Source: Xanthomonas albilineans (GTDB lineage Bacteria > Pseudomonadota > Gammaproteobacteria > Xanthomonadales > Xanthomonadaceae). From it: a stretch of 64,000 nucleotides of DNA. Made by a program: the position numbers and the translations under genes. The stretch lies in NCBI RefSeq assembly GCF_002939705.1, contig NZ_MDCB01000012.1, forward strand, positions 2,711-66,710, given 5' to 3'. Numbering within the stretch: the first letter of the stretch is position 1; each line of letters begins with the position of its first letter. Below are positions 10,801-19,674 of this stretch, in pieces. The notes under the pieces were generated by a model, which worked only from the letters and a program-made list of their open reading frames with translations, was not told the DNA's origin and ran no database searches.

Positions 10801-11372
10801 AGTTCGATGCGCAGCGGTGCGTCGGCGCCCATCGGGTAGACGTCGAGCAAACCGCCGCGCACGGCGAAGTCGCCCGGATCCATGACCTGCGGCACGTGGC
10901 GATAGCTGGCGCTTTCAAGTCGTCGCTTTTCCGCGTCCAGATCCAGGCGTTGGCCCACGCGCAGGTCGAAACTGCCGCCGACGATGTAGCGCAGTGGCGC
11001 CACCCGCTGCATCAGCGTCTGTACCGGCACCACGACGATGCCCTGTTGCAGGGTCGGCAATCGTTGCAGCGCCGCCAGGCGTTGGCTGACGATGTCCGGA
11101 TGCGGGCTGAACTGGTCGTAGGGCAGGGTCTCCCAGTCGGGAAATGGCACCACTGGCAGAGGCGTGTCGCCGCCTAGCAGGGTATGCAGGTCGCCCTCGA
11201 TCTGGTGTGCACTGTGGTTGTCGCGCGCGATCACCAGTAATGGTCCGCGATGCGCGGCGGCGGCGCAGGCGATGTGCCAGGCCAGCGCGGTGGAGGAGGC
11301 GGGTGCGCGCCAGTGCGCGCGGAGCTGACCGGACTTGGGCAGCGGCGGAACGGGGAAGGAAATAGACGGCAT
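7872..11372 (-). CDS. mfd: Transcription-repair coupling factor Mfd
   Basis: A 1166-residue SF2 translocase that removes RNA polymerase stalled at DNA lesions and recruits UvrA. The order is as expected: N-terminal UvrB-like region (roughly 1-340), the CarD-like RNA-polymerase interaction domain around IVHEDHGVGRYRGL, the translocase lobes with Walker A GDVGFGKTEV, DEEQ box, TATPIPRTL, and HQLRGRVGRS, then the C-terminal TRCF domain. The length is normal for Mfd. The ATG at 11372 gives PSISFPVPPLPKSG. A single gene with no operon partner; no defects seen. Confidence 0.98.
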   Translation of the reverse strand: MPSISFPVPPLPKSGQLRAHWRAPASSTALAWHIACAAAAHRGPLLVIARDNHSAHQIEGDLHTLLGGDTPLPVVPFPDWETLPYDQFSPHPDIVSQRLAALQRLPTLQQGIVVVPVQTLMQRVAPLRYIVGGSFDLRVGQRLDLDAEKRRLESASYRHVPQVMDPGDFAVRGGLLDVYPMGADAPLRIELLDDDIDSIRAFDPESQRSLDHVDTVQILPGREVPMDDASVERVLTTLRERFDVDTRRSALYQDLKARLAPSGIEYYLPLFFQESRGTGASARDTTATLFDYLGERVLPLIAPGVGAAADAFWAQTQARYEQRRHDVERPLLVPEELYQTPDTLRERLNTLARIEVRAADHPRIDEAQTLGDQPLPPLPVAAKDAAPAAALKQFLEHYQGRVLIAADSPGRREALLEVLAAADLKPQVLADFAAFAATTGPAFAIAVAPLDGGFALEQPRIAVLTERQLFPERASQPRRSRRVGREPEAIIRDLGELSEGAPIVHEDHGVGRYRGLIVLDAGGMPGEFLEIEYAKGDRLYVPVAQLHLISRYSGASAETAPLHSLGGEQWAKAKRKAAEKVRDVAAELLEIQARRQARAGLALQVDRAMYEPFAAGFPFEETPDQLAAIEATLRDLASSQPMDRVVCGDVGFGKTEVAVRAAFAAASAGKQVAVLVPTTLLAEQHYRNFRDRFADYPLKVEVLSRFKSTKEIKAELEKVAAGTIDVIVGTHRLLQADVRFKDLGLVIVDEEQRFGVRQKEALKALRANVHLLTLTATPIPRTLNMAMAGLRDLSIIATPPLNRLAVQTFVTQWDNALLREAFQRELARGGQLYFLHNDVESIGRMQRELSVLVPEARIGIAHGQMPERELETVMLDFQKQRFNVLLSTTIIESGIDIPNANTIVINRADRFGLAQLHQLRGRVGRSHHRAYAYLLVPDQRSITADAQKRLDAIASMDELGAGFTLATHDLEIRGAGELLGEDQSGQMAEVGFSLYTELLERAVRSIRQGKLPDLDSGENTRGAEVELHVPALIPDDYLPDVHTRLTLYKRISSARDGDGLRELQVEMIDRFGLLPEPVKHLFAIAELKLQANALGIRKLELGEHGGRLVFESKPNIDPMTILQMIQKQPKLYAMDGPDKLKLKLPLPESSERFNAARGLLTALSPR

Positions 11373-11507
11373 CGACTGTCGAGTTTAGCAAAGCCATGGG
11401 CGAGAGCCGGTGGCTTTGGCCCGGAGAAACGCAGCCGCCTGAGGCGGCGGCGGTGGATGCCGCAGAGAACCAAGGAATGGTCTATGCGAGTGGCGTGTGC
11501 GCTGGTT

Positions 11508-12050
11508 TCAGTTGCCTAATTCCAGTATCACGCGCACCAGGCCCGATGTGTCAGGATGCGGCATCTTCTGGAAACCGAGCGATTCGGTCAGTTGCAACAT
11601 CGGCACATTGTGTTCGAGGACCTCACCGTAGAGTCGGTCCAGATATTTGCGTCGCGCCCACTTGACCAGCTTGCGCATCAGTTGCCGGCCCAGGCCCTGG
11701 CCGGCGACGAAGTTGCTGAGCAAAATCGCGCATTGGGCCTCACGGGTGCCCGGCGTGATCGTGGCGCGGGCGACGGCGCCGACCACCGCTTCGCCGGGCG
11801 GCAGTGGTTCGGCGGCCACCAGGATCAGTTCCGCCTTCGGGTTGGGATGGGTGAGCCGTTGCGCCATTTCTTCGTTCAATTCCTGTGCCGAATGCAGAAA
11901 GCGCGTGCGGATTTCGCTCGGCCCGAGCAAGCCGAAGGCACCTTGCAACGGTGCGCTATCTTCAGGCCGGATCGGCCGTATCAGCAGCTCGCGTCCGCTG
12001 GGTAGGGTGAAGGTTTCATGCCAAGGAGGCATGCGGTTGCGGGTCGCCAT
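11508..12050 (-). CDS. GNAT family N-acetyltransferase
   Basis: A 180-residue acetyltransferase similar to the GNAT domain of Pat/PatZ-type protein acetyltransferases (LLIRPIRPEDSAPLQ at residues 22-36). The acetyl-CoA pyrophosphate loop QGLGRQLMRKL starts at residue 118. The ATG at 12050 has GAGGACAAG upstream. There is no ATP-grasp or CoA-ligase domain fused to it, so the substrate (protein lysine or a small molecule) is unknown. Confidence 0.85.
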   Translation of the reverse strand: MATRNRMPPWHETFTLPSGRELLIRPIRPEDSAPLQGAFGLLGPSEIRTRFLHSAQELNEEMAQRLTHPNPKAELILVAAEPLPPGEAVVGAVARATITPGTREAQCAILLSNFVAGQGLGRQLMRKLVKWARRKYLDRLYGEVLEHNVPMLQLTESLGFQKMPHPDTSGLVRVILELGN

Positions 12051-12305
12051 GGCCGTCTTGTCCTCGATCAGGCTCGCGATTCTCGCATTATCACCAGGCC
12101 GTCGTCTGTGAATGCATGCTGTCTTGCTTGCGTTGCCGCTGGTAGTGGGAGTGCGGTGTAGTGGCCGCCGAGACGCGCCGTTTCGCGCAGGCCGTTGCGT
12201 GGGTTTATGGTGTCGTAGTGCGATAGCGGTGCGCAGTCGAGGGGGAGGGGTCCTCGCGCGGCGCATGCCCCGCTGTGTGCTCGGTCCGACGATGTGCCGT
12301 GCGGC

Positions 12306-13163
12306 TCAGGCTTCGCGCTTGAGCCACTCCAGGCGGGTCTTGGCGCCGGTTTCGCCCAGATGCGTTTGCAGGATCGGCAGCGTTTCGGCCAGCGTCTGTT
12401 CGAACTGCCAGGGTGGGTTGAGCAATAGCATGCCGCTGCCGTTGAGTCGTAGCGGCGAATCGTCGGGGCGGACCTGCAATTCGGCAAGCAGCATCGACGG
12501 CACCGGCAGTGCTGTCGCCTTGCGCAAGAATGGTTGCAAGCTGCGCCGTTGCTTGATCGGATACCACACGGCGCAGATCGCCTGCGGCCAGCGCGTCAGC
12601 GTTTCGCGCAATGCGGCGACGATCAGCGGGTATTCCGCAGCCTGGGCTTCGTAGGGTGGGTCGATCAGCACCAAGCCGCGTCTGATCCTGGCGTTGCCGG
12701 ATTTTGGTGGCAGGAATGCCTTGATCGCCGCGTAGCCGTCACCGGCATGCACCTGCACGCGGCGGTCGTGGGCGAATAGTGTTTTCAGTTCGGCGGCTTC
12801 CTCGGTTTGCAGTTCGCATGCGGCGAGCCGGTCCTGCGCACGCAGCGCTTGCGCCACCAGCAGCGGCGAGCCTGGGTAGCTGAGCAACGTGCCGACGGGG
12901 TTGTCGGCTTGCACCGCGCGTAGGTAGCGTTCCACTCCCTCCGGAAGGGTGGGGTGGCACATCAAGCGCAGCACGCCGGCGGCGGCCTCGCCGGTCTTGC
13001 GTGCCTCGTTGGCGGCGAACTGGTAACGGCCACGGCCGGCGTGGGTGTCGAGTACGAAGAAGGCGCTGTCCTTGCGCTTGAGCGCATCGAGCAATGCCAG
13101 CAGCACGGTATGTTTGAGGACGTCGGCATGGTTGCCGGCGTGGTAAGCGTGACGATAGTTCAT
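12306..13163 (-). CDS. rlmJ: 23S rRNA (adenine2030-N6)-methyltransferase RlmJ
   Basis: A 285-residue SAM-dependent enzyme (former ComJ/YhiR family) that methylates A2030 of 23S rRNA. The N-terminus NYRHAYHAGNHADVLKH is diagnostic, and the N6-adenine methyltransferase motif IV, DPPY, sits at residues 168-171. The frame continues past the ATG at 13163, but that ATG matches the family start. A stand-alone gene upstream of the peptidase. Confidence 0.95.
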   Translation of the reverse strand: MNYRHAYHAGNHADVLKHTVLLALLDALKRKDSAFFVLDTHAGRGRYQFAANEARKTGEAAAGVLRLMCHPTLPEGVERYLRAVQADNPVGTLLSYPGSPLLVAQALRAQDRLAACELQTEEAAELKTLFAHDRRVQVHAGDGYAAIKAFLPPKSGNARIRRGLVLIDPPYEAQAAEYPLIVAALRETLTRWPQAICAVWYPIKQRRSLQPFLRKATALPVPSMLLAELQVRPDDSPLRLNGSGMLLLNPPWQFEQTLAETLPILQTHLGETGAKTRLEWLKREA

Positions 13164-13301
13164 CGACGCAGTGTACGGGCCGACACCGCGCACGGCCATG
13201 GAGCCCGTCGCGGTGTCGGCTGAGGCTGTGCATGTCACACCATCCATGGCGTGTAAGTGGCAAACGCTGCGGCGACCATGGGATCGCCGCGGCGCATTCG
13301 G

Positions 13302-14126
13302 TCAGTAGGCGACCGCCGCCTGGTGCACGTCCTTGGCCACCACCGACCAGGCCAATCTGCCGAAACCATGTTTGCCCCAATCGGTTCCCCAGCTGTTCTC
13401 GATCAACAAGCCGTCTTTGTCGTAACCAAGAGCGATGACTTCGTGGCCGTCCAAAATCTTACTATGGTTGTCGTAATCGATATCGTGGTCCTGGTTCAGC
13501 GAGTCGAAGCCAGCACGGACATTGAAGCCGATCACGACCGGGGTGCCATTGGCGATCGCCAGCTTGATCTGCTCGATGAGCGCCTGGCTATCGACAGGGC
13601 TGTTATCGCCCCAGTTGTTGTAGATCATTTGGTAATGGAAGGGCTGCTTGTAATTGCGTGCATTGGCGCGCTCATGCTTGGTCGGCTTTGTCCTCCAGTC
13701 GTAGTCCCCTTGGAAGTAATCCGCCTTGGTATCGATGCCTTGCTTTAAAGCGACATCCAGCGGCGCTTCCATCGTGGAGCCGTTATCCTGTCCGTCGTTG
13801 ACTTGGGTATACAGGTACATCGGCGCGAACAGATTGACCGATTGCTTGGTGAAATTGGCATACCAGCCTGCCAGCGTGCGTGCGGTGGCAAAGGAGGCAC
13901 AGGCACCCAGCTGCTTCTGGTCGCTGGGTTTGATTGCCCATTGGGTCAGGTCGGCGTTTTCGGGAGGCTTTGCATCGGTCACTTTATCGACTTCAAAGAG
14001 CTTTACCAGCGGTTGTGTCAGGGGGGAGGGTTTCAGGCCCATGCCATGCGGTTGTGCATGTGCGACCGAGAATGCGGACAGTGCGAGCAGTCCGATCAAC
14101 GAGGCCATCGGGCGAGTATGGTACAT
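13302..14126 (-). CDS. Secreted papain-family (C1) cysteine peptidase
   Basis: A 274-residue exported protein. The signal peptide ends near residue 24 (FSVAHAQ). All C1 catalytic groups are visible: oxyanion Gln72 and nucleophile Cys76 (QLGACASFA), His228 (DGHEVIALGY) and Asn244 (ENSWGTDWG). No long inhibitory propeptide precedes the catalytic part: about 45 residues lie between the signal and the mature-like segment. Xanthomonads send such peptidases out through the type II system, where they can act on plant or other external proteins. The ATG at 14126 has AAGGA nearby upstream; ATG 14108 is an alternative. Confidence 0.88.
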   Translation of the reverse strand: MYHTRPMASLIGLLALSAFSVAHAQPHGMGLKPSPLTQPLVKLFEVDKVTDAKPPENADLTQWAIKPSDQKQLGACASFATARTLAGWYANFTKQSVNLFAPMYLYTQVNDGQDNGSTMEAPLDVALKQGIDTKADYFQGDYDWRTKPTKHERANARNYKQPFHYQMIYNNWGDNSPVDSQALIEQIKLAIANGTPVVIGFNVRAGFDSLNQDHDIDYDNHSKILDGHEVIALGYDKDGLLIENSWGTDWGKHGFGRLAWSVVAKDVHQAAVAY

Positions 14127-14625
14127 GGCGAGGTTCCTTGAGTAGGTGGCTCATGCTGACATGCGACTGCCATGATGCGGTCAGGTAATGTCGAACGCAT
14201 TCGCGCACTTTGCGATGGGGAAACTACAGTTAACGCATTTATTCATGGTCCGCAGATCCATGGTACGCAATGCACCCGGAATCCGTGGCGATGAACCCGC
14301 GTTATGCCATCAAAACGCAAGCACTTGATGTGTTTCTGTCACAGATCGGTCAATGCAGGGTAGTCGGTAGATTGGCGGTGGGTAGGGAACACGCCAGTGG
14401 CAGAGGATGTCTTGTTGCACTGCAAGCGCTACAACATCCGCTTGCAGCGGCGACAGCGGCGTGGACATGCGTATAACGTGTCAACGGGCTGGTCTGTACA
14501 CCGCCGTTCGAGCCGCCGCGCAACGGTCGCCGACCTGCTGTGCCGGAGCTGCCACCGGAGGTGGCCAGACAGTGCCACGCTGGGCGGGGTAAAATCGTCC
14601 GCTTGCCCATTGCTTCGAGCGCTCC
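14127..14625. other. 500-base non-coding stretch between the peptidase and gltX
   Basis: No ORF here has coding character and no tRNA fold was found. It should hold the promoters of the two divergent flanking genes. A TAAAAT box at 14590-14595, about 31 bases before the gltX start, is the only promoter-like element I would point to; a matching -35 is weak. The part near 14215-14260 is AT-richer. Confidence 0.4.
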
Positions 14626-16032
14626 ATGGTCTGCCGCACCCGTTTCGCCCCCAGTCCAACCGGTTACCTGCATATCGGCGGAGCCCGCACCGCGTTGTAC
14701 TGCTGGTTGGAAGCGCGCCACCGTGGCGGGCAATTCGTGCTGCGCATCGAGGACACCGACCGCGAGCGCAGTACGCAGGCGGCGATCGACGCGATCCTGG
14801 AAGCGATGGACTGGCTGGGCCTAGACTACGACGCAGGTCCGGTCTACCAGACGCAGCGCCTGGAGCGCTATCGCGAAGTCGCCGCGCAGTTGTTGGCCGA
14901 GGACAAGGCCTATTATGCCTACGAGACTCGCGAGGAACTGGACGCGATGCGCGAAGCGGCGATGGCCCGGCAGGAGAAGCCGCGCTACAACGGTGCCGCG
15001 CGCGAGCAGCGCCTGCCGTATCGCGACGATCCGAACCGGGTGATCCGCTTCAAGAACCCGACCGAAGGCGTGGTGGCGTTCGAGGATCTGATCAAGGGGC
15101 GCATCGAGATCGCCAACAGCGAACTGGACGACATGGTGATTTTGCGTCCCGACGGCTACCCGACCTACAACTTCGCGGTGGTGGTCGACGATTGGGACAT
15201 GGGCATCACCGAAGTGATCCGCGGCGATGACCACATCAATAACACCCCGCGCCAGATCAATATCTACCAGGCGCTGGGTGCGCCGGTGCCGAAGTTCGCG
15301 CACATGCCGATGATCCTGGACGAGCAGGGCGCCAAGCTGTCCAAGCGCACCGGCGCCGCCGACGTGATGCAGTACAAGGATGCCGGTTACCTGCCGCATG
15401 CGCTGATCAATTATCTGGCGCGGTTGGGCTGGTCGCATGGCGATCAGGAACTGTTCGCGCGCCAGGAATTGATCGAGTTGTTCGACGTCAAGGACGTCAA
15501 CTCCAAGGCGGCGCGTTTGGACATGGCCAAGCTCGGCTGGGTCAATCAGCATTACCTCAAGACCGATGCACCCGAATCGATCGCGCCGCATCTGCATTCC
15601 CAGCTCGTGGGCCTCGGCATCGACCCGGCCACCGGTCCGGCCGTGGTCGAGGTGGTGGTGGCGTTGCGCGAGCGCGTGCAGACGCTCAAAGACATGGCCG
15701 AGAAGGCGCTGGTCTGGTACCGGCCGCTGGACAGTTACGACGCCTCGGCAGTAGCCAAGCACCTCAAGCCAGGCGCCGAGCAGGCGCTGGGCAAGGCGCG
15801 TGCGTTGCTGGCCGCGTTGCCGCAGTGGAGCCTGGAGAGCGTCGCCGCCGCGTTGCACGACACCGCCGCCGCGCTGGAAATCGGCATGGGCAAGGTGGCG
15901 CAACCGCTACGGGTGGCCATCACCGGCACCCAGGTCAGCCCGGATATCTCCCAGACTGTCTACCTGGCCGGCCGCGACGAGGCATTGAAACGCATCGATG
16001 CCGCGCTCATCAAGATCCCAGTGGGAAGCTGA
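14626..16032 (+). CDS. gltX: Glutamate-tRNA ligase
   Basis: A 468-residue class I aminoacyl-tRNA synthetase charging tRNA-Glu. The HIGH-type motif is HIGG (16-19, in [11 protein letters not shown]) and the second signature KLSKR is at 237-241. The length is that of GluRS rather than the short GluQ. The start ATG at 14626 puts [11 protein letters not shown] at the N-terminus. The zur gene follows after 16 bases, so the two may be co-transcribed. Confidence 0.97.
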   Translation: MVCRTRFAPSPTGYLHIGGARTALYCWLEARHRGGQFVLRIEDTDRERSTQAAIDAILEAMDWLGLDYDAGPVYQTQRLERYREVAAQLLAEDKAYYAYETREELDAMREAAMARQEKPRYNGAAREQRLPYRDDPNRVIRFKNPTEGVVAFEDLIKGRIEIANSELDDMVILRPDGYPTYNFAVVVDDWDMGITEVIRGDDHINNTPRQINIYQALGAPVPKFAHMPMILDEQGAKLSKRTGAADVMQYKDAGYLPHALINYLARLGWSHGDQELFARQELIELFDVKDVNSKAARLDMAKLGWVNQHYLKTDAPESIAPHLHSQLVGLGIDPATGPAVVEVVVALRERVQTLKDMAEKALVWYRPLDSYDASAVAKHLKPGAEQALGKARALLAALPQWSLESVAAALHDTAAALEIGMGKVAQPLRVAITGTQVSPDISQTVYLAGRDEALKRIDAALIKIPVGS

Positions 16033-16048
16033 TTCCCCGGAGACCGCT

Positions 16049-16540
16049 ATGCCCAGTAAGAAGCACGCCTGCATCGATCCGCAGCACCATGTCCACGATC
16101 CGGCCGATTTCGTCACAGTGGCCGAACGAGTGAGTTGTGAGCGCGGTCTGCGTCTGACCCCGATTCGCGCCAACCTGCTGCGGTTGATTGTCGAGGCGGC
16201 GCGCCCGGTCAAAGCCTACGAGTTGCTGGAGTGGGTGCGCGAAGGCAGGAGCGTGGGCGCCAACGCGCCACCCACCGTGTACCGTGCGCTGGATTTCTTG
16301 ATGGCCAACGGTTTCGTGCACAAGCTCGAATCGGTCAATGCCTTTGTCGCCTGTCACCATCCCAGCAGTGCCCTGCACTCGGTGCCGTTCCTGATCTGCG
16401 ATCGCTGCCACAGCGCGGTCGAATTGGAAGACCGCGATGTGGTCGAACAACTGGAGCAGCGGGCCAAGGCGCTGGGTTTCCAGCCACAGGCACAGACCTT
16501 GGAAGTGCACGGCCTGTGCGCACGCTGCGCGAACGGTTAG
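16049..16540 (+). CDS. zur: Zur, zinc-responsive Fur-family repressor
   Basis: A 163-residue Fur-superfamily regulator. The N-terminal winged helix contains LRLTPIRANLL and PTVYRALDFLMANGFVHK. The structural zinc site is formed by CDRC (117-120) and CARC (157-160). The cysteine-bearing ACHHP at 101-105 is typical of Zur rather than Fur, which has a His-rich motif there. RBS CCGGAGACC precedes the ATG. Downstream lies a MerC-domain membrane protein, a known neighbour of zur in xanthomonads, suggesting metal-linked regulation. Confidence 0.9.
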   Translation: MPSKKHACIDPQHHVHDPADFVTVAERVSCERGLRLTPIRANLLRLIVEAARPVKAYELLEWVREGRSVGANAPPTVYRALDFLMANGFVHKLESVNAFVACHHPSSALHSVPFLICDRCHSAVELEDRDVVEQLEQRAKALGFQPQAQTLEVHGLCARCANG

Positions 16541-16600
16541 GCGCCATCGTCGAGCGTGCGCGTACGCCCCGGATCAAACAGGCAATGAGGCATCGATAGT

Positions 16601-17062
16601 ATGATGTCACGCTATTCTGTAGCGGTTTCCGCGTGGATGTTCATGGCAATGCCCACTCCGCTCAATCTACGTGCCTTGCTCGACCGTCTTGGCGCCACAG
16701 GTTCGTTGTTGTGCGCTGTGCATTGCGCGGTGCTGCCGCTGGCCCTGGCGTTGTTGCCGTCATTGGGTCTGTCGATATGGCTGGGCGAAGGAGTGGAGCG
16801 GAGTATGGTGGTGTTCGTCACCTGTCTTGGCCTGTTCAGTCTGCTGCTCGGTTACCGTCGGCATCGCGCTTGGCAGGCGCTGGGATTGTTGATATTGGGC
16901 CTGTTGTCGGTGTGGGCCGGGATACTGGTGCCTGCGTTGCACCACGCCGCGGTGGTGCATGCGGCGATCATGACGTTCGGTGGCACTCTCGTCGGACTTG
17001 CCCATCTGCTCAATCTGCGCCTGAATCACAGCCATGTGCACGACGCCAGCTGCGCCCATTGA
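16601..17062 (+). CDS. MerC-domain membrane protein
   Basis: A protein of up to 153 residues with four hydrophobic segments and the MerC signature LLCAVHCAVLPLALALLP in the first helix. The C-terminus is histidine-rich (NHSHVHDASCAH). MerC proteins transport Hg(II) in mer operons, but here there is no mer operon; the position after zur suggests a role in zinc or related metal handling (inference). The start is uncertain: ATG 16601 or 16604, or ATG 16637/16643 giving a protein closer to the usual MerC N-terminus. Confidence 0.8.
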   Translation: MMSRYSVAVSAWMFMAMPTPLNLRALLDRLGATGSLLCAVHCAVLPLALALLPSLGLSIWLGEGVERSMVVFVTCLGLFSLLLGYRRHRAWQALGLLILGLLSVWAGILVPALHHAAVVHAAIMTFGGTLVGLAHLLNLRLNHSHVHDASCAH

Positions 17063-17174
17063 GCGCGCGTGTTAGGCTTGCCGATCTTGTCCGAGGATCG
17101 CCAACGCGTTGCCCTCGCCAAACCCTGCGACGCGTGCGGGGATTTTTTGTAAATACATTCAGGAGTCGATGAGC

Positions 17175-17360
17175 ATGGGTAAGGGTGATCGCAAGACCGC
17201 CAAAGGCAAGCGCTACAACGCCAGCTACGGCAATGCGCGCTCGCATAGCGTGAGCAAGGTGGCTGTGGGCGCTGCTGCGCCGGTCGCGAAGAAGTCGGTG
17301 GTCAAGGCGCCGGCGGTGAAGAAGGCTGTGACCAAGAAGACGGTCGCCAAAGCCGGCTGA
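17175..17360 (+). CDS. 30S ribosomal protein THX family
   Basis: A 61-residue, very basic protein whose N-terminus GKGDRKTAKGKRYNASYG matches the THX (bacterial Thx/bTHX) family of small-subunit proteins. The remaining part is a low-complexity Lys/Ala/Val tail (VAKKSVVKAPAVKK). AGGAG at 17161-17165 is nine bases before the ATG at 17175, which decides this start over the ATG at 17169. A strong terminator follows directly, so it is its own transcription unit. Confidence 0.88.
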   Translation: MGKGDRKTAKGKRYNASYGNARSHSVSKVAVGAAAPVAKKSVVKAPAVKKAVTKKTVAKAG

Positions 17361-17383
17361 GTTCAGGTCACCGCTTGCAGTGG

Positions 17384-17414
17384 AAAACGCGGCGCTTGCG
17401 CCGCGTTTTCTTTG
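17384..17414 (+). terminator. Rho-independent terminator after the THX gene
   Basis: AAAACGCGGC, a GCTTGC loop and GCCGCGTTTT form a ten-pair stem followed by CTTT. It begins 23 bases after the THX stop codon. With its A run at the left end it could also act on the opposite strand for clcA. Confidence 0.85.
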
Positions 17415-17521
17415 CGCAGTCTGCGAGGCTGCGGCGCGTTTCGTGCCATGCCGTGCCGCGTGCGCGGGATCAGCACATTCCGGTTGGGGGAGATTGCACG
17501 GACACGGTGGCTGTGCAGCGC

Positions 17522-18928
17522 TCAGTGCGGGGGCGCGTCCTCGGCCTGGTCTCCGGCCAGATCAGCGACCAGGGACGTTTTTTCCTCTGTTGCAGGCGCG
17601 GGAGGCGGTGGCGGTGCCACCAGTAACAATTCGGCCAGTCCCCTGTAGATCGGCGTGCGGCAGACCAGCGCCGAGGCGCCGCGCGCGATCATGACTGTCG
17701 CCAGGATCGGCAGCAGCATGTTACTGCTGTCGGTCAGTTCCAGCGAGATGACCGCCGAAGTCAGGGGGGCCTGGGTGACACCGGTCAGGTAGGCGCACAT
17801 GCCCAGCAACACGAACGTGCGCGGATCCACCCCTGGCATCAGTACTGCCAGGTTGTGACCGAGCCCGGCGCCCACCGCCAGCGCCGGCGAGAACAGGCCG
17901 CCGGGAATGCCGGCGACGTAGGACACCAGATTCGCCAGGAGTTTCATTAGACCGAATTCGTGGCCGACGCTGGCATGTCCTTGCACCAAACTGCGAGCCT
18001 GCTCATAGCCGGTCCCGAATGCCCCTGCGCCGAACACCAGGCCCAGCACGACCAGCGTCAGACCGCACAGCGCGGCCAGCAGCACCGGATGCTGGCCGCG
18101 CAACGCGCCCAGCCAATGCGGCTTGCCGCCGACGGTCGCCAGGACCATGCGTGCGAACCCGCCGCCGAGCAGGCCGGCGACCACGCCGCACAGCAGGATC
18201 GCCAGCCACGCCTCGCCAAGTGGCAGCCCCGCCGTGGCGACCTTGCCGAAATAGGTGTAGTTGCCGAGCAGACCCAGCGAGATCACGCCGCCAACGATCA
18301 CGGCGGTGAGCAAGGTGCCAGAGAAGTGATGCTCGAAACGTCCGCTGAGTTCTTCGATGGCGAATACCACGCCGGCCAGCGGCGTGTTGAATGCGGCGGC
18401 GATGCCGGCGGCGCCGCCGGCGAGCAGGAAGTGGCTGGCATGGCGCGAGTCGCGGAAGCCGAACCAGCGTCCGAACACGTACATGAGGCTGGCGCCGACG
18501 TGGACGGTTGGACCTTCGCGGCCGATCGAGGCGCCGCCGAGCAGCGCCAGCGTGGTCAGCAGCAGCTTGCCGGCGGACACGCGCAGCGACAGGTTGGCTT
18601 GCCGGAACGCATGGTCGCTGCGTTCCAGCGCGGCGATGACCTGCGGAATGCCGCTGCCGCGGGTGGGCCGCAGTGCGCCGTTGGTCAGCCAGGCGAGCAG
18701 TGCAAAGATGCCAGGTGTGAGTAGCAAGGCCCACCAGCGCGAATGCGCGGTGATGCGTTGGAACAGGTGGAAGGCGGCGTCGCTGGCTTTGGCAAAGACG
18801 AGCGCGACCAAGGCCACCGCCACCGCCCCGCCCCATAGCACGATGCGTTGTTTCCAGCTTTCCTGCGAGAGCAGCGGCCGTAAGCGATGGCGCAGTCGGG
18901 GCGGTTGCGCGGGATCGGACGAGTGCAT
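17522..18928 (-). CDS. clcA: CLC-family chloride/proton antiporter (ClcA-like)
   Basis: A 468-residue integral membrane protein with the CLC anion-path motifs GSGIP (91-95), GREGP (136-140, gating Glu138) and GIPGGLFSPAL. Glu193 in FAIEELS aligns with the internal proton glutamate of E. coli ClcA, so it should be an exchanger rather than a channel. No CBS domains. The tail is Pro/Ala-rich and acidic. Such antiporters support acid resistance; the role here is inferred. A single gene. Confidence 0.93.
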   Translation of the reverse strand: MHSSDPAQPPRLRHRLRPLLSQESWKQRIVLWGGAVAVALVALVFAKASDAAFHLFQRITAHSRWWALLLTPGIFALLAWLTNGALRPTRGSGIPQVIAALERSDHAFRQANLSLRVSAGKLLLTTLALLGGASIGREGPTVHVGASLMYVFGRWFGFRDSRHASHFLLAGGAAGIAAAFNTPLAGVVFAIEELSGRFEHHFSGTLLTAVIVGGVISLGLLGNYTYFGKVATAGLPLGEAWLAILLCGVVAGLLGGGFARMVLATVGGKPHWLGALRGQHPVLLAALCGLTLVVLGLVFGAGAFGTGYEQARSLVQGHASVGHEFGLMKLLANLVSYVAGIPGGLFSPALAVGAGLGHNLAVLMPGVDPRTFVLLGMCAYLTGVTQAPLTSAVISLELTDSSNMLLPILATVMIARGASALVCRTPIYRGLAELLLVAPPPPPAPATEEKTSLVADLAGDQAEDAPPH

Positions 18929-19137
18929 GCACGGATTGTCGCATGCACTGCGTTGCGACGGTTGTCTCTGGTGAGGCGATCAGCGCGCGTATGAGCGGTG
19001 TTGCGCGTCGCCGGCCATCTGGGGCTCGGGCGAGGCGTGATGCCGCGCGTGCGCAGGCTGTCGATCCCGGTAGACAGGATCGGCCCCGTGACACGGGTCG
19101 GTGTTGCCGTCGATGGCGGTGAGCCCCGCCGTGGCCC

Positions 19138-19674
19138 TTAGCCGAATAGCGCCGTGGTCGTGCCGCGATGCGTGTGGGTGTCAACGTTGGTGCGGCGCTC
19201 CAATTCCAGTAGTGCGGCCTTGGTGGGTAAGCCGCCGCCGAAGCCGGTGAGCGTGCCGTTGGCGCCGATCACGCGGTGGCAGGGCACCAGGATCGGGAGC
19301 GGGTTGCGGCCGTTTGCCGCGCCGACCGCGCGCACTGCACGCGGTTGTCCGAGGTGCTGCGCCAACTGCGCATAGCTCCAGGTCGTGCCGTATGGAATAT
19401 CGAGCAGTGCCTCCCACACGCGGCGCTGGAAGGCGGTGCCGTGCGGTGCCAATGGCAGTTCGAAGCGAGTGCGTTCGCCAGCGAAATAGGCCTGCAATTG
19501 CGTGCGTGCTTCGCGTACTGGTGCCGGGTCGCGGATCCAGTCGGCGCGATCCGGCGCGTCGTAGCGATTTTCCGGGAACAGCAGATGGCGCATGCTCTCG
19601 TCGTGCCCGACGGCGACGGTGAGTTCGCCAATCGGCGTGGTAAAGCGGTCGTAGTACAGCGTGCAGCGGTTCAT
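19138..19674 (-). CDS. ogt: Methylated-DNA-[protein]-cysteine S-methyltransferase
   Basis: A 178-residue suicide DNA-repair protein that takes alkyl groups from O6-alkylguanine. The acceptor is Cys132 in PCHRV; the helix-turn-helix and Arg finger region (AVRAVGAANGRNPLPILVP) precede it. No AraC-type Ada domain is fused, so this is the Ogt type. The C-terminus has an extra THTHRGTTT tail. ATG at 19674 with only a weak GGGAAC upstream. Confidence 0.95.
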   Translation of the reverse strand: MNRCTLYYDRFTTPIGELTVAVGHDESMRHLLFPENRYDAPDRADWIRDPAPVREARTQLQAYFAGERTRFELPLAPHGTAFQRRVWEALLDIPYGTTWSYAQLAQHLGQPRAVRAVGAANGRNPLPILVPCHRVIGANGTLTGFGGGLPTKAALLELERRTNVDTHTHRGTTTALFG

